NCBI RefSeq assembly: GCF_019492055.1
Contig: NZ_JAICBX010000005.1
Location: forward strand, 310,001-374,000
Reading direction: 5' to 3'
Origin: Flavimaribacter sediminis
Lineage (GTDB): Bacteria; Pseudomonadota; Alphaproteobacteria; Rhizobiales; Rhizobiaceae
Length of the DNA: 64,000 nucleotides
A model generated the notes under the pieces. That model saw only the letters and a list, made by a program, of their open reading frames with translations. It was not told the origin of the DNA and did no database searches. Shown in pieces: positions 45,284 through 55,566 of the stretch. The first letter of the stretch is position 1. Each line of letters opens with the position of its first letter. The position numbers and the translations under genes were made by a program.

Positions 45284-47537
45284 TACCCATACGCCTACCG
45301 CCCCGACCGCCAGTCGCGTCCGTCTCGGATCGAACGCCGGCCAGCCAATGACCCGTCGCGACGGCGTCGCAAAGGTGACGGGCTCAGCCACCTACGCTGC
45401 GGATAACCGACCCAGTGACTTGCTTCACGCTGTTTTCGCTTCCGCGGGGATCGCCCGCGGTCGCGTGAGCCATATGGATGTGGATGCGGCAAAATCACAC
45501 CCCGGAGTGGTCAAAGTCCTCACGCCGCAAAACTGCCCGTCGCTGGAGATCGATCCGGACGCCAAACCGCACGCCTTTTCATGGCGTATCGAAGTCCTGC
45601 AGAACGATTCGGTGCGTTACGCCGGTCAGCCAATCGCGCTTGTCGTCGCAGAAACGCTGGAAGCGGCCACCGAGGGCGCAAGGCTGCTTTCGCCGACCTA
45701 CGAAGAGCAGCCGGTCCGGATCGGTTTCGACGGCGATGCGCCCTACGATCCGCCGGCTATCGGGATCGGCTCTGCGCCGTCATTTACAAAGGGCGACATT
45801 GATGCTGGACACGCATCGGCCGAATACAGCACAGAGACCAGCATCGAGACCCCTATCCAGTATCACAACGCGATGGAGACCCACGCCATCGTCGCGGAGT
45901 GGAATGGCGACCGGCTGACCCTGGACACACCAAACCAGGCAATCGTCATGGCGCGCGGCATGTTTGCCGGATATTTCGGCCTGCCGCCGGAAAACGTGAC
46001 GTTGCGCAGTCCGTATCTCGGCGGTGGTTTCGGCTCCAAGGCCGTTCCCATCGGTCCACAACTTCTCGCGATTCTGGCGGCGCGCATGCTGAAGCGTCCA
46101 GTCAAGCTGGCGCTTCGTCGCGACCAGATGTTCGGGCCGGTGCTGCATCGCGGCGCGACCCGCCAGACGCTGAAACTTGGAACGGACGCAGATGGACGCC
46201 TCACTGCCCTTGAACACCATTCGACAGGCGTTACGAGCAGCTTTGACGAATTCATCGAACCCGCCGCCAACGCCTCACACAATCTCTATGCCAGCCCGGC
46301 GATAGTGACCCGCCACAAGGCCGTGCGCGCCGATATCGGTACGCCCGGTCCAATGCGAGCTCCGGGCGAAGCATCGGGATCTGCTGCGCTCGAAATCGCG
46401 ATGGATATCGCAGCCGAGGCCGCCGGGCTTGACCCGTTGGAATTCCGCTTACGGAACTACGCCGAGACCGATCCAGCCAGCGGCAAGCCGTTTTCGTCGA
46501 AGGCCTTGCGAGAGTGCTACGCGGCGGCGGCCAAACAGTTCAGCTGGGCGTCGCGACCGCGAGCCCCGGGCCAGATGCGCGACGATGTGGGGCGCCTCGT
46601 CGGTTGGGGCATGGGCTCCTGCCTGTTTCCCAATCCCATGTTCCCGGCGCAGGCGCGCGCTGTTCTGCGTCGCGACGGAACCGCGTTGGTCGAGACAGCA
46701 GGCGCGGACATGGGCCAGGGCGCCTGGACTGCGCTTGCCCAGATCGCCGCCGACGGCGTAGGGCTGCCCGCCGACAGGATCGAGTTCCGCTCAGGCACTT
46801 CGGATCTGCCCGATGGCGGGATTGCCGGCGGATCCGGGCATACCGCCTCGGCTGGCGGCGCGCTGTATGCGGCCGGAAGCGATGTAATTGCGAAGCTGGC
46901 CGGTCTCGCAACGAACGACCCCGCCTCCCCGCTCTTCGGCGCAGGCAATGTCGGCGTGGCGGCCCGCAACGGCCGTCTTTTCCGCGCAGACGACGAAACC
47001 CGAAGCGAGCGCTACGAGGATATTCTTGCCCGCGCAGGTCTTGACGAGATCGAAGGCGCCGGCTCCGGCGGCCGCGACCCGGCGAATGCTGAGGCGCGAG
47101 CCATGTTCTCGCACGGCGCGGTTTTCGCCGAAGTGACCATCGATCCCGACCTTTACCAGATCCGCGTTAGCCGTCTTGTCGGCGCGTTTGCGGCAGGACG
47201 CATCATCAACCCTAAACTGGCGAAGAGCCAGTTAACCGGCGGAATGATCTGGGGCGTCGGGTTTGCGCTTCATGAGGAAGGTCTGCACGACACGCGCACG
47301 GGCCGTCCGATGAATGCAGACCTCGCCGGCTACCATGTGCCGGTCAATGCCGACGTTCCATCGGTCGAGGCGCTCATCATCGATGAGGAAGATCCATACG
47401 TGAATCCATTGGGGATTAAGGGCGTGGGCGAGATCGGCATTACAGGCACAGTCGGCGCGATCGCAAATGCGGTCTGGCACGCCACCGGCGCGAGGATAAA
47501 ATCTTTCCCGATCCATATCGACGCCCTGTTGCGGTGA
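45276..47537 (+). CDS. Aldehyde oxidoreductase molybdenum-binding subunit, PaoC type
   Basis: A 753-residue molybdopterin-binding subunit that oxidises aldehydes (or related N-heterocycles) to acids. Visible elements are DGVAKVTGSATYAADN near residue 27, QYHNAMETHAIVAEW near 197, YLGGGFGSKAVP near 248, GPMRAPGEASGSAALEIAMD near 360, and the catalytic Glu region IKGVGEIGITGTVGAIANAV near 714. With PaoA- and PaoB-like subunits it should form a complete enzyme. No PaoD-type maturation chaperone gene is beside it. The start at 45276 is set by the overlap; the frame left of it lies in the FAD gene. Confidence 0.92.
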   Translation: MPDTHTPTAPTASRVRLGSNAGQPMTRRDGVAKVTGSATYAADNRPSDLLHAVFASAGIARGRVSHMDVDAAKSHPGVVKVLTPQNCPSLEIDPDAKPHAFSWRIEVLQNDSVRYAGQPIALVVAETLEAATEGARLLSPTYEEQPVRIGFDGDAPYDPPAIGIGSAPSFTKGDIDAGHASAEYSTETSIETPIQYHNAMETHAIVAEWNGDRLTLDTPNQAIVMARGMFAGYFGLPPENVTLRSPYLGGGFGSKAVPIGPQLLAILAARMLKRPVKLALRRDQMFGPVLHRGATRQTLKLGTDADGRLTALEHHSTGVTSSFDEFIEPAANASHNLYASPAIVTRHKAVRADIGTPGPMRAPGEASGSAALEIAMDIAAEAAGLDPLEFRLRNYAETDPASGKPFSSKALRECYAAAAKQFSWASRPRAPGQMRDDVGRLVGWGMGSCLFPNPMFPAQARAVLRRDGTALVETAGADMGQGAWTALAQIAADGVGLPADRIEFRSGTSDLPDGGIAGGSGHTASAGGALYAAGSDVIAKLAGLATNDPASPLFGAGNVGVAARNGRLFRADDETRSERYEDILARAGLDEIEGAGSGGRDPANAEARAMFSHGAVFAEVTIDPDLYQIRVSRLVGAFAAGRIINPKLAKSQLTGGMIWGVGFALHEEGLHDTRTGRPMNADLAGYHVPVNADVPSVEALIIDEEDPYVNPLGIKGVGEIGITGTVGAIANAVWHATGARIKSFPIHIDALLR

Positions 47538-47692
47538 CATCGCGACTTGTCCAGGCCTGGATAGCGCCAAGCCTTTCCGTCGCAAGGCTGATCTCGGCAT
47601 TGTGAACGCAAATGAACGGGCGCCAATGGACCCGTCGGACCATGACGCTAGTTTGAAGCCTGATGCGTCAACATTCATCAGGAGGTGTAATT

Positions 47693-48652
47693 ATGCGCAA
47701 CGCTACCAGACGGGAAGTGCTCTATCTTTCGGGCGGCGCGGCAGCGCTCGGACTGTCCGGCTCGCTGTCTTTTATTCCAAGCGCCATTGCAGATGAGATC
47801 CGCGAGAAGGGCTATCACAGCTACGCCATCGGCGACATCGACGTAACCGCCATCTATGACGGGATCTGGGAGAAGAGCCACGATGACGGCTTCATCCGCA
47901 ACGCCACGGTCGACGACGCCAGAGCGGCGCTGGAAAAAGGCGGCCATTCAGCGGATTTCATTCCGATCGAATTCACCCAGACGGTGATCCGCTCCGGCGA
48001 CGACGTCATTCTGATTGACGCCGGCACCGGAGGGCAACTCAGCCCGAAGGCCGGCGCGATGACGGACAATATGAAGGCCGCCGGCATCGATCCAGCCAGC
48101 GTGAACAAGATTCTTGTTTCGCATTTCCATCCCGACCACGTCTTCGGACTCATGGATAAAGGAACCAACGCGCAGACCTTCCCTGACGTGGAAATCATCG
48201 TTCCCGAAACCGAATACGCTTTCTGGAGCGACCCTGCGACGCTGGAAAAAATGCCCGATTCCGCCAAACCGCTCGTCCAGCGCCTCCAGGCGACTTTGGC
48301 CAAGTGGGACAATGTCACCCGAGTGGACGGCGAGAAGGAAGTTGCGCCGGGAATCAGCATGCTGCCGGCCTACGGTCATACGCCAGGGCACACGGCCTAT
48401 CTTGTCGGCTCAGGCTCTGACGAACTCATCGTCATGGGCGATATTTCCAATATACCGGCGCTTTTTGTCGCCAATCCGGGCTGGCACGCCGTCTTCGACA
48501 TGGACCCCGAACTTGCGGAAAAAAACCGCCGGGCGATGTTCGAACGGGCCGTCGCTGACGGAGCCACCGTCGCAGGATATCATTTCGGCCTGCCAAACGC
48601 CGGCAAGATCGAAAAGGACGGGGACGGATACGCATTCGTACCGCTGTCGTAA
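47693..48652 (+). CDS. Exported metallo-beta-lactamase-fold hydrolase
   Basis: A 319-residue protein with a twin-arginine-like leader (MRNATRREVLYLSGGAAALG) ending near AIADE (residue 35). The metal motif HxHxDH is SHFHPDHVFG near 139, with later ligands in YGHTPGHTAYL and MGDISN, and a C-terminal GYHFG. MBL-fold proteins of this class hydrolyse esters, lactones or sulfides; the substrate is unknown. AGGAGGTG before the ATG is a strong ribosome site. It follows the aldehyde oxidase after 155 bases and may be separate. Confidence 0.85.
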   Translation: MRNATRREVLYLSGGAAALGLSGSLSFIPSAIADEIREKGYHSYAIGDIDVTAIYDGIWEKSHDDGFIRNATVDDARAALEKGGHSADFIPIEFTQTVIRSGDDVILIDAGTGGQLSPKAGAMTDNMKAAGIDPASVNKILVSHFHPDHVFGLMDKGTNAQTFPDVEIIVPETEYAFWSDPATLEKMPDSAKPLVQRLQATLAKWDNVTRVDGEKEVAPGISMLPAYGHTPGHTAYLVGSGSDELIVMGDISNIPALFVANPGWHAVFDMDPELAEKNRRAMFERAVADGATVAGYHFGLPNAGKIEKDGDGYAFVPLS

Positions 48653-48659
48653 TATCAGG

Positions 48660-48689
48660 CGGCGCCGCGGCAACAAAATCGCGGCGCCG
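48660..48689. terminator. GC-rich hairpin after the MBL gene
   Basis: CGGCGCCGCG pairs perfectly with CGCGGCGCCG across a ten-base loop, 8 bases after the stop codon. There is no T-run, so it may act as a Rho-assisted terminator or 3' stabiliser. Confidence 0.55.
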
Positions 48690-48882
48690 TTACCGCCCGC
48701 CGACCAATTTTCCTCAAACCTTCACAACCGCGGTTCCGTTTTGATAACCATCTCAAAACTCAGTCTTTTCTTAACCCTAAACGTTAAGGCGAGCGGTAAC
48801 CGTTTGCGTTAGTGTAGCCGTCACAAGAGGACAGAAGTCCCGCGCCGGGCGACCGGCTCTCAGAAGTGACAGAGGCTACAAC

Positions 48883-49449
48883 ATGAAGAACACGCTGCGC
48901 AAACCCGCCTGGGCGGGTGATCTGCTTCGGCTGGATCCGTCAAATCTACCGCAACAGGTGAGCTATGCATCACGTCACGACGCCGCGGACGTCACCTTTA
49001 CGCTCAGTAATCGTGGCGCGGTGCTTCGCAAGGTGCTGCCGCAGAGCGGACTGCCGCTTTCAATTGCGCTGCCTGCGCGCGCCTTTGAAGGCGTCGCCGC
49101 CCGCGCGATCGATCACGGCGACGGACAGATTACCGTTACGCTGGAGCTGCACCACAAGGACGCCGACCTCTGTGTGCCGCTTCTTGTCGCGCATGATCTC
49201 TGCGACATCGCAGCCGACTGGCGCTCCTGGACGAGCCTGTACAATCTGCCGATGCTGATGATCGAGGCGGACGGAAGCGCGTCAAGGCTCGACCAGCCTC
49301 TGACGCCGGTCAGCAAGGAGACGGTAGCGCCACGCCGGAGTAAGACAGTTCTCAAGTCGCGCAAGCCCGGCATCCGCATGCGCCGCGGACGCAAGCCAAC
49401 GGGCGTCCGTCTGGTGATCGGCGGGGTCGAGATGATCGCACGGAATTAG
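48883..49449 (+). CDS. DUF6101 family protein
   Basis: A 188-residue protein conserved in Rhizobiales next to ubiA, as I recall. It has an N-terminal and central part of moderately hydrophobic beta character (VTFTLSNRGAVLRKVLPQSG, QITVTLELHHKDADLCVPLL), a conserved DLCDIAADWRSW segment near 107, and a very basic C-terminus (KSRKPGIRMRRGRKPTGVRL) that suggests nucleic acid or membrane contact. The function is unknown. Its TAG stop overlaps the stop of the convergent ubiA gene. Confidence 0.78.
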   Translation: MKNTLRKPAWAGDLLRLDPSNLPQQVSYASRHDAADVTFTLSNRGAVLRKVLPQSGLPLSIALPARAFEGVAARAIDHGDGQITVTLELHHKDADLCVPLLVAHDLCDIAADWRSWTSLYNLPMLMIEADGSASRLDQPLTPVSKETVAPRRSKTVLKSRKPGIRMRRGRKPTGVRLVIGGVEMIARN

Positions 49450-50399
49450 AGCCAGTTCTCGACTGCGCCTGCGACAAGCCCCAGAAAAATGATCCACCCG
49501 ACGATGTGATTGGCCTTGAAAAGGGCCAAACACTGGTCGGGATCTCCAATGTGGAGCACAACGATCTGGCGCGCCAGCAGTAGTGCGGCCAGGATGAGCC
49601 CGACATAAGCGGGCCATCCCGCACCCGCCGCATAGGCCGAAAGCGCCATCAGCGCCACCGAAGCGGTGTAAATCCCTGCAAGCCAGGGTTTTGTCCGCTC
49701 TGCAAAAAAGCGGGCGGTCGATCGTACGCCAACCAGCGCGTCATCTTCCTTGTCCTGATGGGCGTAGATCGTATCGTAGCCAATCGTCCACAGAATGGCT
49801 CCCGCGTAGAGAAGCAGCGGCGCGGCGGAGAGACCGCCGAACATCGCAGCCCAGCCCATCAACGCGCCCCAGGAAAACGCCAGGCCCAGGAACAATTGCG
49901 GCCAGTCGGTGAAACGCTTGGCGAAAGGATAGATAGCCACAATAGCGAGCGAGCAGATCCCGAGTACGATTGCAAAGCCGTTGAACTGAAGCAGTACGCC
50001 GAGCCCGACGAGTGACTGCAGCGCCATGAAAATCTTGGCCTGCATGCGGCTGACCCGGCCCGACGGCAGCGGACGCGACCGGGTGCGCGCCACGCGAGCA
50101 TCGATTTCGTGGTCGACCAGATCGTTATAGGTGCATCCGGCGCCGCGCATCGCAATCGCACCGATTGCAAACAGCGCCAGATAATAGATGATGCGCCACC
50201 GCTCCACGGGCTGCCCCGGCGCATTGGCGGCAAGCATGACCGACCACCAGCACGGCCATAACAGCAATTGCCAACCGATGGGCCTGTCCCAGCGGGCAAG
50301 CTGGGCGTAAGGGCGCAAGCCCGCCGGAAGGGCGGAATAGACCCAGCTTCCCGATGTGGCGTCCGCCACGCGCCCCGTATGCTCGTCCGAATGCGTCAT
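49446..50399 (-). CDS. ubiA: 4-hydroxybenzoate polyprenyltransferase
   Basis: A 317-residue membrane prenyltransferase with about eight to nine helices. The first Asp-rich motif is NDLVDHEIDARVARTRSRPL near residue 90 and the second is YDTIYAHQDKEDD near 208; both bind the prenyl diphosphate through magnesium. It attaches the polyprenyl tail to 4-hydroxybenzoate in ubiquinone synthesis at the inner membrane. The ATG at 50399 fits the family; the extended frame to the right enters the divergent purD promoter region. Confidence 0.94.
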   Translation of the reverse strand: MTHSDEHTGRVADATSGSWVYSALPAGLRPYAQLARWDRPIGWQLLLWPCWWSVMLAANAPGQPVERWRIIYYLALFAIGAIAMRGAGCTYNDLVDHEIDARVARTRSRPLPSGRVSRMQAKIFMALQSLVGLGVLLQFNGFAIVLGICSLAIVAIYPFAKRFTDWPQLFLGLAFSWGALMGWAAMFGGLSAAPLLLYAGAILWTIGYDTIYAHQDKEDDALVGVRSTARFFAERTKPWLAGIYTASVALMALSAYAAGAGWPAYVGLILAALLLARQIVVLHIGDPDQCLALFKANHIVGWIIFLGLVAGAVENWL

Positions 50400-50545
50400 C
50401 GCTTCTCGTTGCAGCCTCGCAGCCGCTTCGTCAAGAGGGCGTGGATAAGCCCGCCCGCATCGCCGCCATCCGGCCACTCGCACTTGACCGGTTGCGAGCC
50501 GCTGCTTAGGTGAACACAAACTCTGCGCTGGCACGGGGAAGACGC

Positions 50546-51820
50546 ATGAACGTATTGCTGATCGGATCGGGCGGACGGGAACATGCGCTCGCCTGGAAAC
50601 TGGCCGCGTCCCCGATCCTTCAGACACTCTATTGCGCGCCGGGCAATCCCGGCATCACCCGCAACGCCCTATGCGTCGAACTCGACATCGACGATCACGC
50701 GGCGGTCGTCGACTTCTGCAGAGACAACGAGATCAGCCTTGTGGTTGTTGGCCCTGAAGCGCCGCTGGTCGCAGGCATCGCCGACGATCTGACAAAAGCC
50801 GGCATTCCGGTGTTTGGACCAACGGCCGCCGCTGCGCGTCTGGAAGGGTCGAAAGGCTTCACCAAGGATCTCTGCGACCGATACAAAATTCCGACCGGCG
50901 CTTATATGCGGTTCAACAATGCGCCTAAAGCCAAGGCCTATATTCGAGCCGCAGGCGCGCCGATCGTCGTCAAGGCGGACGGGCTCGCCGCCGGCAAGGG
51001 CGTAACGGTCGCCCGTACGGTCGAGGAAGCCTGCGCCGCAGTCGAGGATTGCTTCGAGGGCGCGTTCGGCGAGGCGGGCGCAGAGGTTCTGGTTGAAGAA
51101 TTTCTGGAAGGCGAAGAAGCAAGCTTCTTCTGTCTCTGCGATGGCGAAAACGCTCTGCCGCTGACCACGGCGCAAGACCATAAAGCGGTGGGCGAAGGCG
51201 ACACGGGCCCCAACACCGGCGGGATGGGCGCCTATTCTCCGGCGCCTGTGATGACCGACGCGATGATCAAGCGCACCATGGACGAGATCATTCGCCCGAC
51301 GCTGAAAGGCATGGCCGAGATGGGCGCGCCGTTCACCGGCGTTCTCTACGCCGGCCTTATGATCACGTCCGAAGGACCGCGCCTGATCGAGTACAATGTC
51401 CGTTTCGGCGACCCGGAATGCCAGGCGTTGATGATGCGACTGAAGGACGATCTGCTGCTACTCCTGAAGGCCGCGACCGACGGAATGCTCTGGACGACCA
51501 GCGCCCGCTGGCGCGATGACGCCGCGCTCTGCGTCGTCATGGCGTCAAAGGGTTATCCCGGCTCCTACGCCAAGGGATCCGTGATCCGCAATCTGGACAA
51601 GGCCGGCGCGGCTCAGGACGTCGAGATCTTCCACGCAGGCACGGCGATGCGGGACGGCGAGATCGTCGCCAATGGCGGCAGGGTGCTCGGCGTAACGGCG
51701 CTCGGTCGCACCGTCGGCCAGGCGCAGCGCAAGGCCTATGAAGCCGTGGATGCGATCGAATGGGAAGACGGCTTCTGCCGCAGGGACATTGGCTGGCGGG
51801 CGATCGGTCGAAACGGCTAG
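50546..51820 (+). CDS. purD: Phosphoribosylamine-glycine ligase
   Basis: A 424-residue ATP-grasp enzyme for the second step of purine synthesis. [20 protein letters not shown] opens the N-domain, [12 protein letters not shown] is near 70, ATP-grasp loops [13 protein letters not shown] near 140, [14 protein letters not shown] near 180, the family signature [11 protein letters not shown] near 288 and the C-domain follow. GGGGAAG precedes the ATG. It is divergent from ubiA and is followed after 79 bases by a small exported protein gene. Confidence 0.96.
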   Translation: MNVLLIGSGGREHALAWKLAASPILQTLYCAPGNPGITRNALCVELDIDDHAAVVDFCRDNEISLVVVGPEAPLVAGIADDLTKAGIPVFGPTAAAARLEGSKGFTKDLCDRYKIPTGAYMRFNNAPKAKAYIRAAGAPIVVKADGLAAGKGVTVARTVEEACAAVEDCFEGAFGEAGAEVLVEEFLEGEEASFFCLCDGENALPLTTAQDHKAVGEGDTGPNTGGMGAYSPAPVMTDAMIKRTMDEIIRPTLKGMAEMGAPFTGVLYAGLMITSEGPRLIEYNVRFGDPECQALMMRLKDDLLLLLKAATDGMLWTTSARWRDDAALCVVMASKGYPGSYAKGSVIRNLDKAGAAQDVEIFHAGTAMRDGEIVANGGRVLGVTALGRTVGQAQRKAYEAVDAIEWEDGFCRRDIGWRAIGRNG

Positions 51821-51899
51821 ACGCATCCGGCTGTTAACCATGCTTGCACACGGGATGAAAACTCTTCCGTGTCATCATGTCCGAAAACCGGAGTGTGAC

Positions 51900-52424
51900 A
51901 TGAGACGTCTTGCGCCTATCCTGATCCCAATGCTGCTCGCGCCGGCCGCGGCGATGGCCCAGAAATCAATAATCGAAATCAAGTCGCCCGAAATTCAGGC
52001 AGGCGCAATCCTGGAATTTCACTGCAAGAGCTGTACGTCCGACGAAGAGGACAAGGACGGCAGCCAACCGGCCGTGCAAGTGACTGAAACCAGCGTCGAT
52101 GGCGACCGGAAGGCAGTCCAGGTCGACAATATGATGGGCGGAAGCCCCGTGCGCACTTTCCGCGACCTCGATGACAACGAGCCACCGGTTGTCGTCCAGA
52201 ACACGCAGGAAAATGAGGGATCTGCAGTGACATTCAGCGGCGGCGGAGATTTCGGCGTCGAGGAAGTCGGCCCCTCTTCAGGCGAGGCCGTGGATGAAGG
52301 CTCCCGAACCTCTTCCGTCAACATGGAAAATGCCGAGCACGATAATGTGGACGGACCATCCAACTCCGGCCCCGAGATTCTCGATCTGCGCCCCGGAACT
52401 ACTGTAGTCCCGCAGGATCAATAA
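51900..52424 (+). CDS. Small acidic exported protein of unknown function
   Basis: A 174-residue protein with a clear signal peptide (MRRLAPILIPMLLAPAAAMAQ, cleavage near 21). The mature part is highly acidic and polar, with a single CxxC-like pair in HCKSCTSDEEDKDG near residue 41 and an otherwise low-complexity sequence. I do not recognise the family. A GGAG element is 7 bases before the ATG. Its last 26 bases overlap the convergent RNase T2 gene. Confidence 0.65.
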   Translation: MRRLAPILIPMLLAPAAAMAQKSIIEIKSPEIQAGAILEFHCKSCTSDEEDKDGSQPAVQVTETSVDGDRKAVQVDNMMGGSPVRTFRDLDDNEPPVVVQNTQENEGSAVTFSGGGDFGVEEVGPSSGEAVDEGSRTSSVNMENAEHDNVDGPSNSGPEILDLRPGTTVVPQDQ

Positions 52425-53403
52425 CGCCTTCCCTGCAGCCGATCGCCACCGGATCTGCAGCCAGCAGTAAATTTTGTACAGGCACGCTGTCGTCCAGCAC
52501 GCCGCGAAGACTGATCAGGACCTCATTCAGCAGAATGCGGCCATTGTGGTCCGTGCACCGAAACCGCACCCGCGCGCCCGCCCCTTTTCCGAAAGCTTCG
52601 TCGAACAGGTCCCTGATATCGGCGGTCGACACACGCCGGCCGATATTGTCCGCCAGAAACCCGCTGATCGGCGTGTCGTTGATCGCCGCATGCAGCCGAA
52701 GCGTGTCTTTGTAGTATCCGTTGGCGTCTACATCGCCCGGATGACAGGTGCCGTGTTTATACCATTCGTGCCGATCGAGATAACTCGCCGTGCCAGGCAT
52801 CGTGAAATCAAGGGCTTTTCGCGTTTCGCCATCGAGGTCGAGTTCGGGCAGCAGCCACCAGCGCCCGGCCCTGTCATGCTCGACAAGTCTTCGCGAGACG
52901 CCGCAATATTCCTCATGGATCGGTTGCGGCCACAGGCCGTGGATCGACAATTGCGTTTCCGTCTCGGGCAGCAGGCCGCGATTTAGCTTTTTGCATTCCG
53001 ACTTTGCCGGCCGAACCTGACAGAAGGAGGGTTGCCAGTTCAGCGCAAGCACAAAGTCGCCGCCTGCTTCGCCATGCTCTGACGGCGCGTCGCGAGACGC
53101 GGCCTTTTGCGGTTTTCCTTTGTCGACAAAGGTTCCGCAATCGGCGCGTACCCAGCGATCCGTGGCGCCTGGCGCATCTGGCAGCACGATCTGGAAGTAA
53201 TCGCCGCCGGGGGCGTTGACGCCCTTCACCTCGTATGCCCGGCCGGGTTCCGTCACGACGTTTCCGGGATTGGTGCGCTTGTTTTTGGATTGCCAGGCTT
53301 CACAGGCTTTGTTCGCGACGAAATCGCCATCGCGGGTTTCGAACGCCTGCGCCGGGAAACACGCGAAAATCAGGCAGACTGATGCGACCGTCAACCTGCG
53401 CAT
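52399..53403 (-). CDS. Exported ribonuclease T2-family protein
   Basis: A 334-residue secreted ribonuclease. A signal peptide ends near PAQA. Residues 25-95 form an SH3-like or unknown extension (RDGDFVANKACEAWQSKNKR, GDYFQIVLPDAPGATDRWVR). The RNase T2 core follows: LALNWQPSFC near 122, catalytic motif CAS1 as LSIHGLWP near 153 and CAS2 as RHEWYKHGTC near 213, with paired cysteines. It cleaves RNA to nucleotides through cyclic intermediates, probably in the periplasm for scavenging. The ATG at 53403 is preferred; a GTG at 53412 overlaps the glyS stop. Confidence 0.9.
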   Translation of the reverse strand: MRRLTVASVCLIFACFPAQAFETRDGDFVANKACEAWQSKNKRTNPGNVVTEPGRAYEVKGVNAPGGDYFQIVLPDAPGATDRWVRADCGTFVDKGKPQKAASRDAPSEHGEAGGDFVLALNWQPSFCQVRPAKSECKKLNRGLLPETETQLSIHGLWPQPIHEEYCGVSRRLVEHDRAGRWWLLPELDLDGETRKALDFTMPGTASYLDRHEWYKHGTCHPGDVDANGYYKDTLRLHAAINDTPISGFLADNIGRRVSTADIRDLFDEAFGKGAGARVRFRCTDHNGRILLNEVLISLRGVLDDSVPVQNLLLAADPVAIGCREGVIDPAGLQ

Positions 53404-53408
53404 CGCTG

Positions 53409-55547
53409 TCACCCGCTGATGCGGGAAAAATCCGCGACCGTTTGCGTCGATGTTCGGATTCGATTCAGCAAGGCAAGGCGGTTCGCTCGCACAGCCTCGT
53501 CTTCCGCATTGACAAGCACGTCGTCGAAGAAGCGGTCAACCGGCCCACGCAACGCGCCAAGAGCAGTCATCGCCGCCGTGAAATCCTCGCGTGCGACGGC
53601 GTCTGCGGCGTTGTTCTCGGCAAGAACGATTGCATCAAGCAGGACTTTCTCCGCCTCTTCGCTCAACAACGCTGCGTCGACCGTGTCCGAGATTCGCGTT
53701 TTCTTTTTCTCTTCGGCCGCCAGGATATTGGCCGCTCGCCTGGCGCCCGTCAGCAGATTTGCGCCGTCTTCGGTGTCGAGCAGAGCGCCCAGCGCCTCGA
53801 CCCGCTTGACGATCATCAGGAGATCGTCGGCCTCGGGCGAGATAACGGCGTCTATCAGATCGTGGCGCGCGCCCTTGTCGCGCAGATAGACCTTCAGCCG
53901 GTCATGGAAGAAGGCAAGCAGGTCCGCGTCGACCCCGGCCTTTTTCAGCGGCAGGCGCAGGTCGTTCTCGAGCGTCAGCCGGACAACGCCGAGGGCCGCG
54001 CGACGCAGTGCATAGGGGTCCTTTGATCCTGTCGGCTTTTCGTCGATCGACCAGAAGGATACGAGCATGTCGAGCTTGTCGGCCAACGCCACGACGATGG
54101 AAACAGGCGCTGTCGGCGCATCGTCGGACGGACCCTGTGGCTTGTAATGCTCTTCGATCGCGGCTGCGACAGCATCATCTTCGCTTTGCAGGAGGGCATA
54201 TTTGCGCCCCATCAGACCCTGCAACTCGGGAAACTCACCGACCACTTCGGTTGTGAGATCCGCCTTGGCGAGCAGCGCCGCCCTGTCGACCTCACCGGCG
54301 ATGGCGTCGAAATCCATCTGTGCGGAGCCCAGCAGCGACAGCAATTCACCCGCCGTCCGCCGTATCCGCTCAACGCGCGCTCCCTGCGTTCCGAGCTTTG
54401 CGTGGAATGTCACCTTCAGCGCGTCTAGCTTCGCCATGCGCTGGTCCAGCGGCTTTGCAAGATCGAGATCAAGCCTTTGCGCAGAACTGCGCAGGGTCTC
54501 GAGGTCGGGAAGATTGGCCTGATCGGTTTTCCAGAAATGCAAGGCATCGGACAATCGCGCCCGCACCACCTTGCCGTTGCCATGGGCGATGACCGCGCCG
54601 CCGTCGCTCGCCTCGATGTTCGCTGTGAGGATGAACCGGTTCGCAAGGGCATCTGCCTCGCCCTGCGGCCGCAACACGAAGCACTTCTGATTTTCCTTGA
54701 TGGTCAGGCGGATCACTTCAGCGGGAATTGCAAGGTAGGCCTCCTCGAATTCGCCCATCAGCACCACTGGCCATTCGACAAGACCGGACACCTCGTCAAG
54801 CAATCCCTCGTCCTCGACCAGTTCCAGCCCTTGCGCGAAAGCAAGATTGCGAGCGTCTGTGCGGATGATCTCCTTGCGCCGTTCCGCGTCGAGCACAACC
54901 TTTGCTTTTTCCAGCTTCTCTACGTAGTCGCCAAAGCGGCGAACGCTGATCGCCTCCGGCGCGTGGAACCGGTGTCCGTAGGTGACATTGCCCGCGATGA
55001 TGCCGTCGACCTCGAAAGCAATTACTTCCGGCTCTTCCGTCTCTGGACCGAAGGTGCACAGGATAGACTGCAGCGGCCTGACCCAGCGCAGCGCTCCGGG
55101 TTTCGCCGACGCCTCTCCCCAGCGCATGGATTTCGGCCATGGAAAATTGCGGATGATGCCCGGCATCGCCTCCGCGATGACCTCTTCGGCCGCCCTGCCC
55201 GGTTTTTCGATGACGGCGACATAGAAATCCCCCTTCTTGGGGTCGGAGCGGACCGTCGCTTCTTCGACGGATGCAAGCCCGGCGCCTCTCAGAAAGCCGG
55301 CGATCGCCTTTTCGGGAGCGTCGGTGCGCGGTCCCTTGCGTTCTTCGCGCACATCGGATGAGCGGGCTGTCAGGCCGCGCAGGTCAAGCGTCAGCCGGCG
55401 CGGCGTCCAGTATTCGCGCGCACCCTCATAGGTCAGGCCGGCGTCAACCAGGGCATCCGTCACCAATTGTCTCAGATCGCCCGCGGCTTTCTTCTGCATG
55501 CGGGCGGGGATTTCTTCGGAACGCAGTTCCAGCAACAGGTCAGGCAT
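53409..55547 (-). CDS. glyS: Glycine-tRNA ligase beta subunit
   Basis: A 712-residue beta subunit of the tetrameric bacterial glycyl-tRNA synthetase. The start [18 protein letters not shown] is the family signature, with [16 protein letters not shown] near 60, [20 protein letters not shown]-like segment near 280 and a C-terminal anticodon-binding DALR-type region ([20 protein letters not shown] near 665). It binds tRNA and supports catalysis by GlyQ. The ATG at 55547 is set by homology; the extended frame to the right is not family-like. glyQ ends 19 bases upstream, so both are one operon. Confidence 0.96.
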   Translation of the reverse strand: MPDLLLELRSEEIPARMQKKAAGDLRQLVTDALVDAGLTYEGAREYWTPRRLTLDLRGLTARSSDVREERKGPRTDAPEKAIAGFLRGAGLASVEEATVRSDPKKGDFYVAVIEKPGRAAEEVIAEAMPGIIRNFPWPKSMRWGEASAKPGALRWVRPLQSILCTFGPETEEPEVIAFEVDGIIAGNVTYGHRFHAPEAISVRRFGDYVEKLEKAKVVLDAERRKEIIRTDARNLAFAQGLELVEDEGLLDEVSGLVEWPVVLMGEFEEAYLAIPAEVIRLTIKENQKCFVLRPQGEADALANRFILTANIEASDGGAVIAHGNGKVVRARLSDALHFWKTDQANLPDLETLRSSAQRLDLDLAKPLDQRMAKLDALKVTFHAKLGTQGARVERIRRTAGELLSLLGSAQMDFDAIAGEVDRAALLAKADLTTEVVGEFPELQGLMGRKYALLQSEDDAVAAAIEEHYKPQGPSDDAPTAPVSIVVALADKLDMLVSFWSIDEKPTGSKDPYALRRAALGVVRLTLENDLRLPLKKAGVDADLLAFFHDRLKVYLRDKGARHDLIDAVISPEADDLLMIVKRVEALGALLDTEDGANLLTGARRAANILAAEEKKKTRISDTVDAALLSEEAEKVLLDAIVLAENNAADAVAREDFTAAMTALGALRGPVDRFFDDVLVNAEDEAVRANRLALLNRIRTSTQTVADFSRISG

Positions 55548-55566
55548 TGAAGGACTTCCGGTAAAC

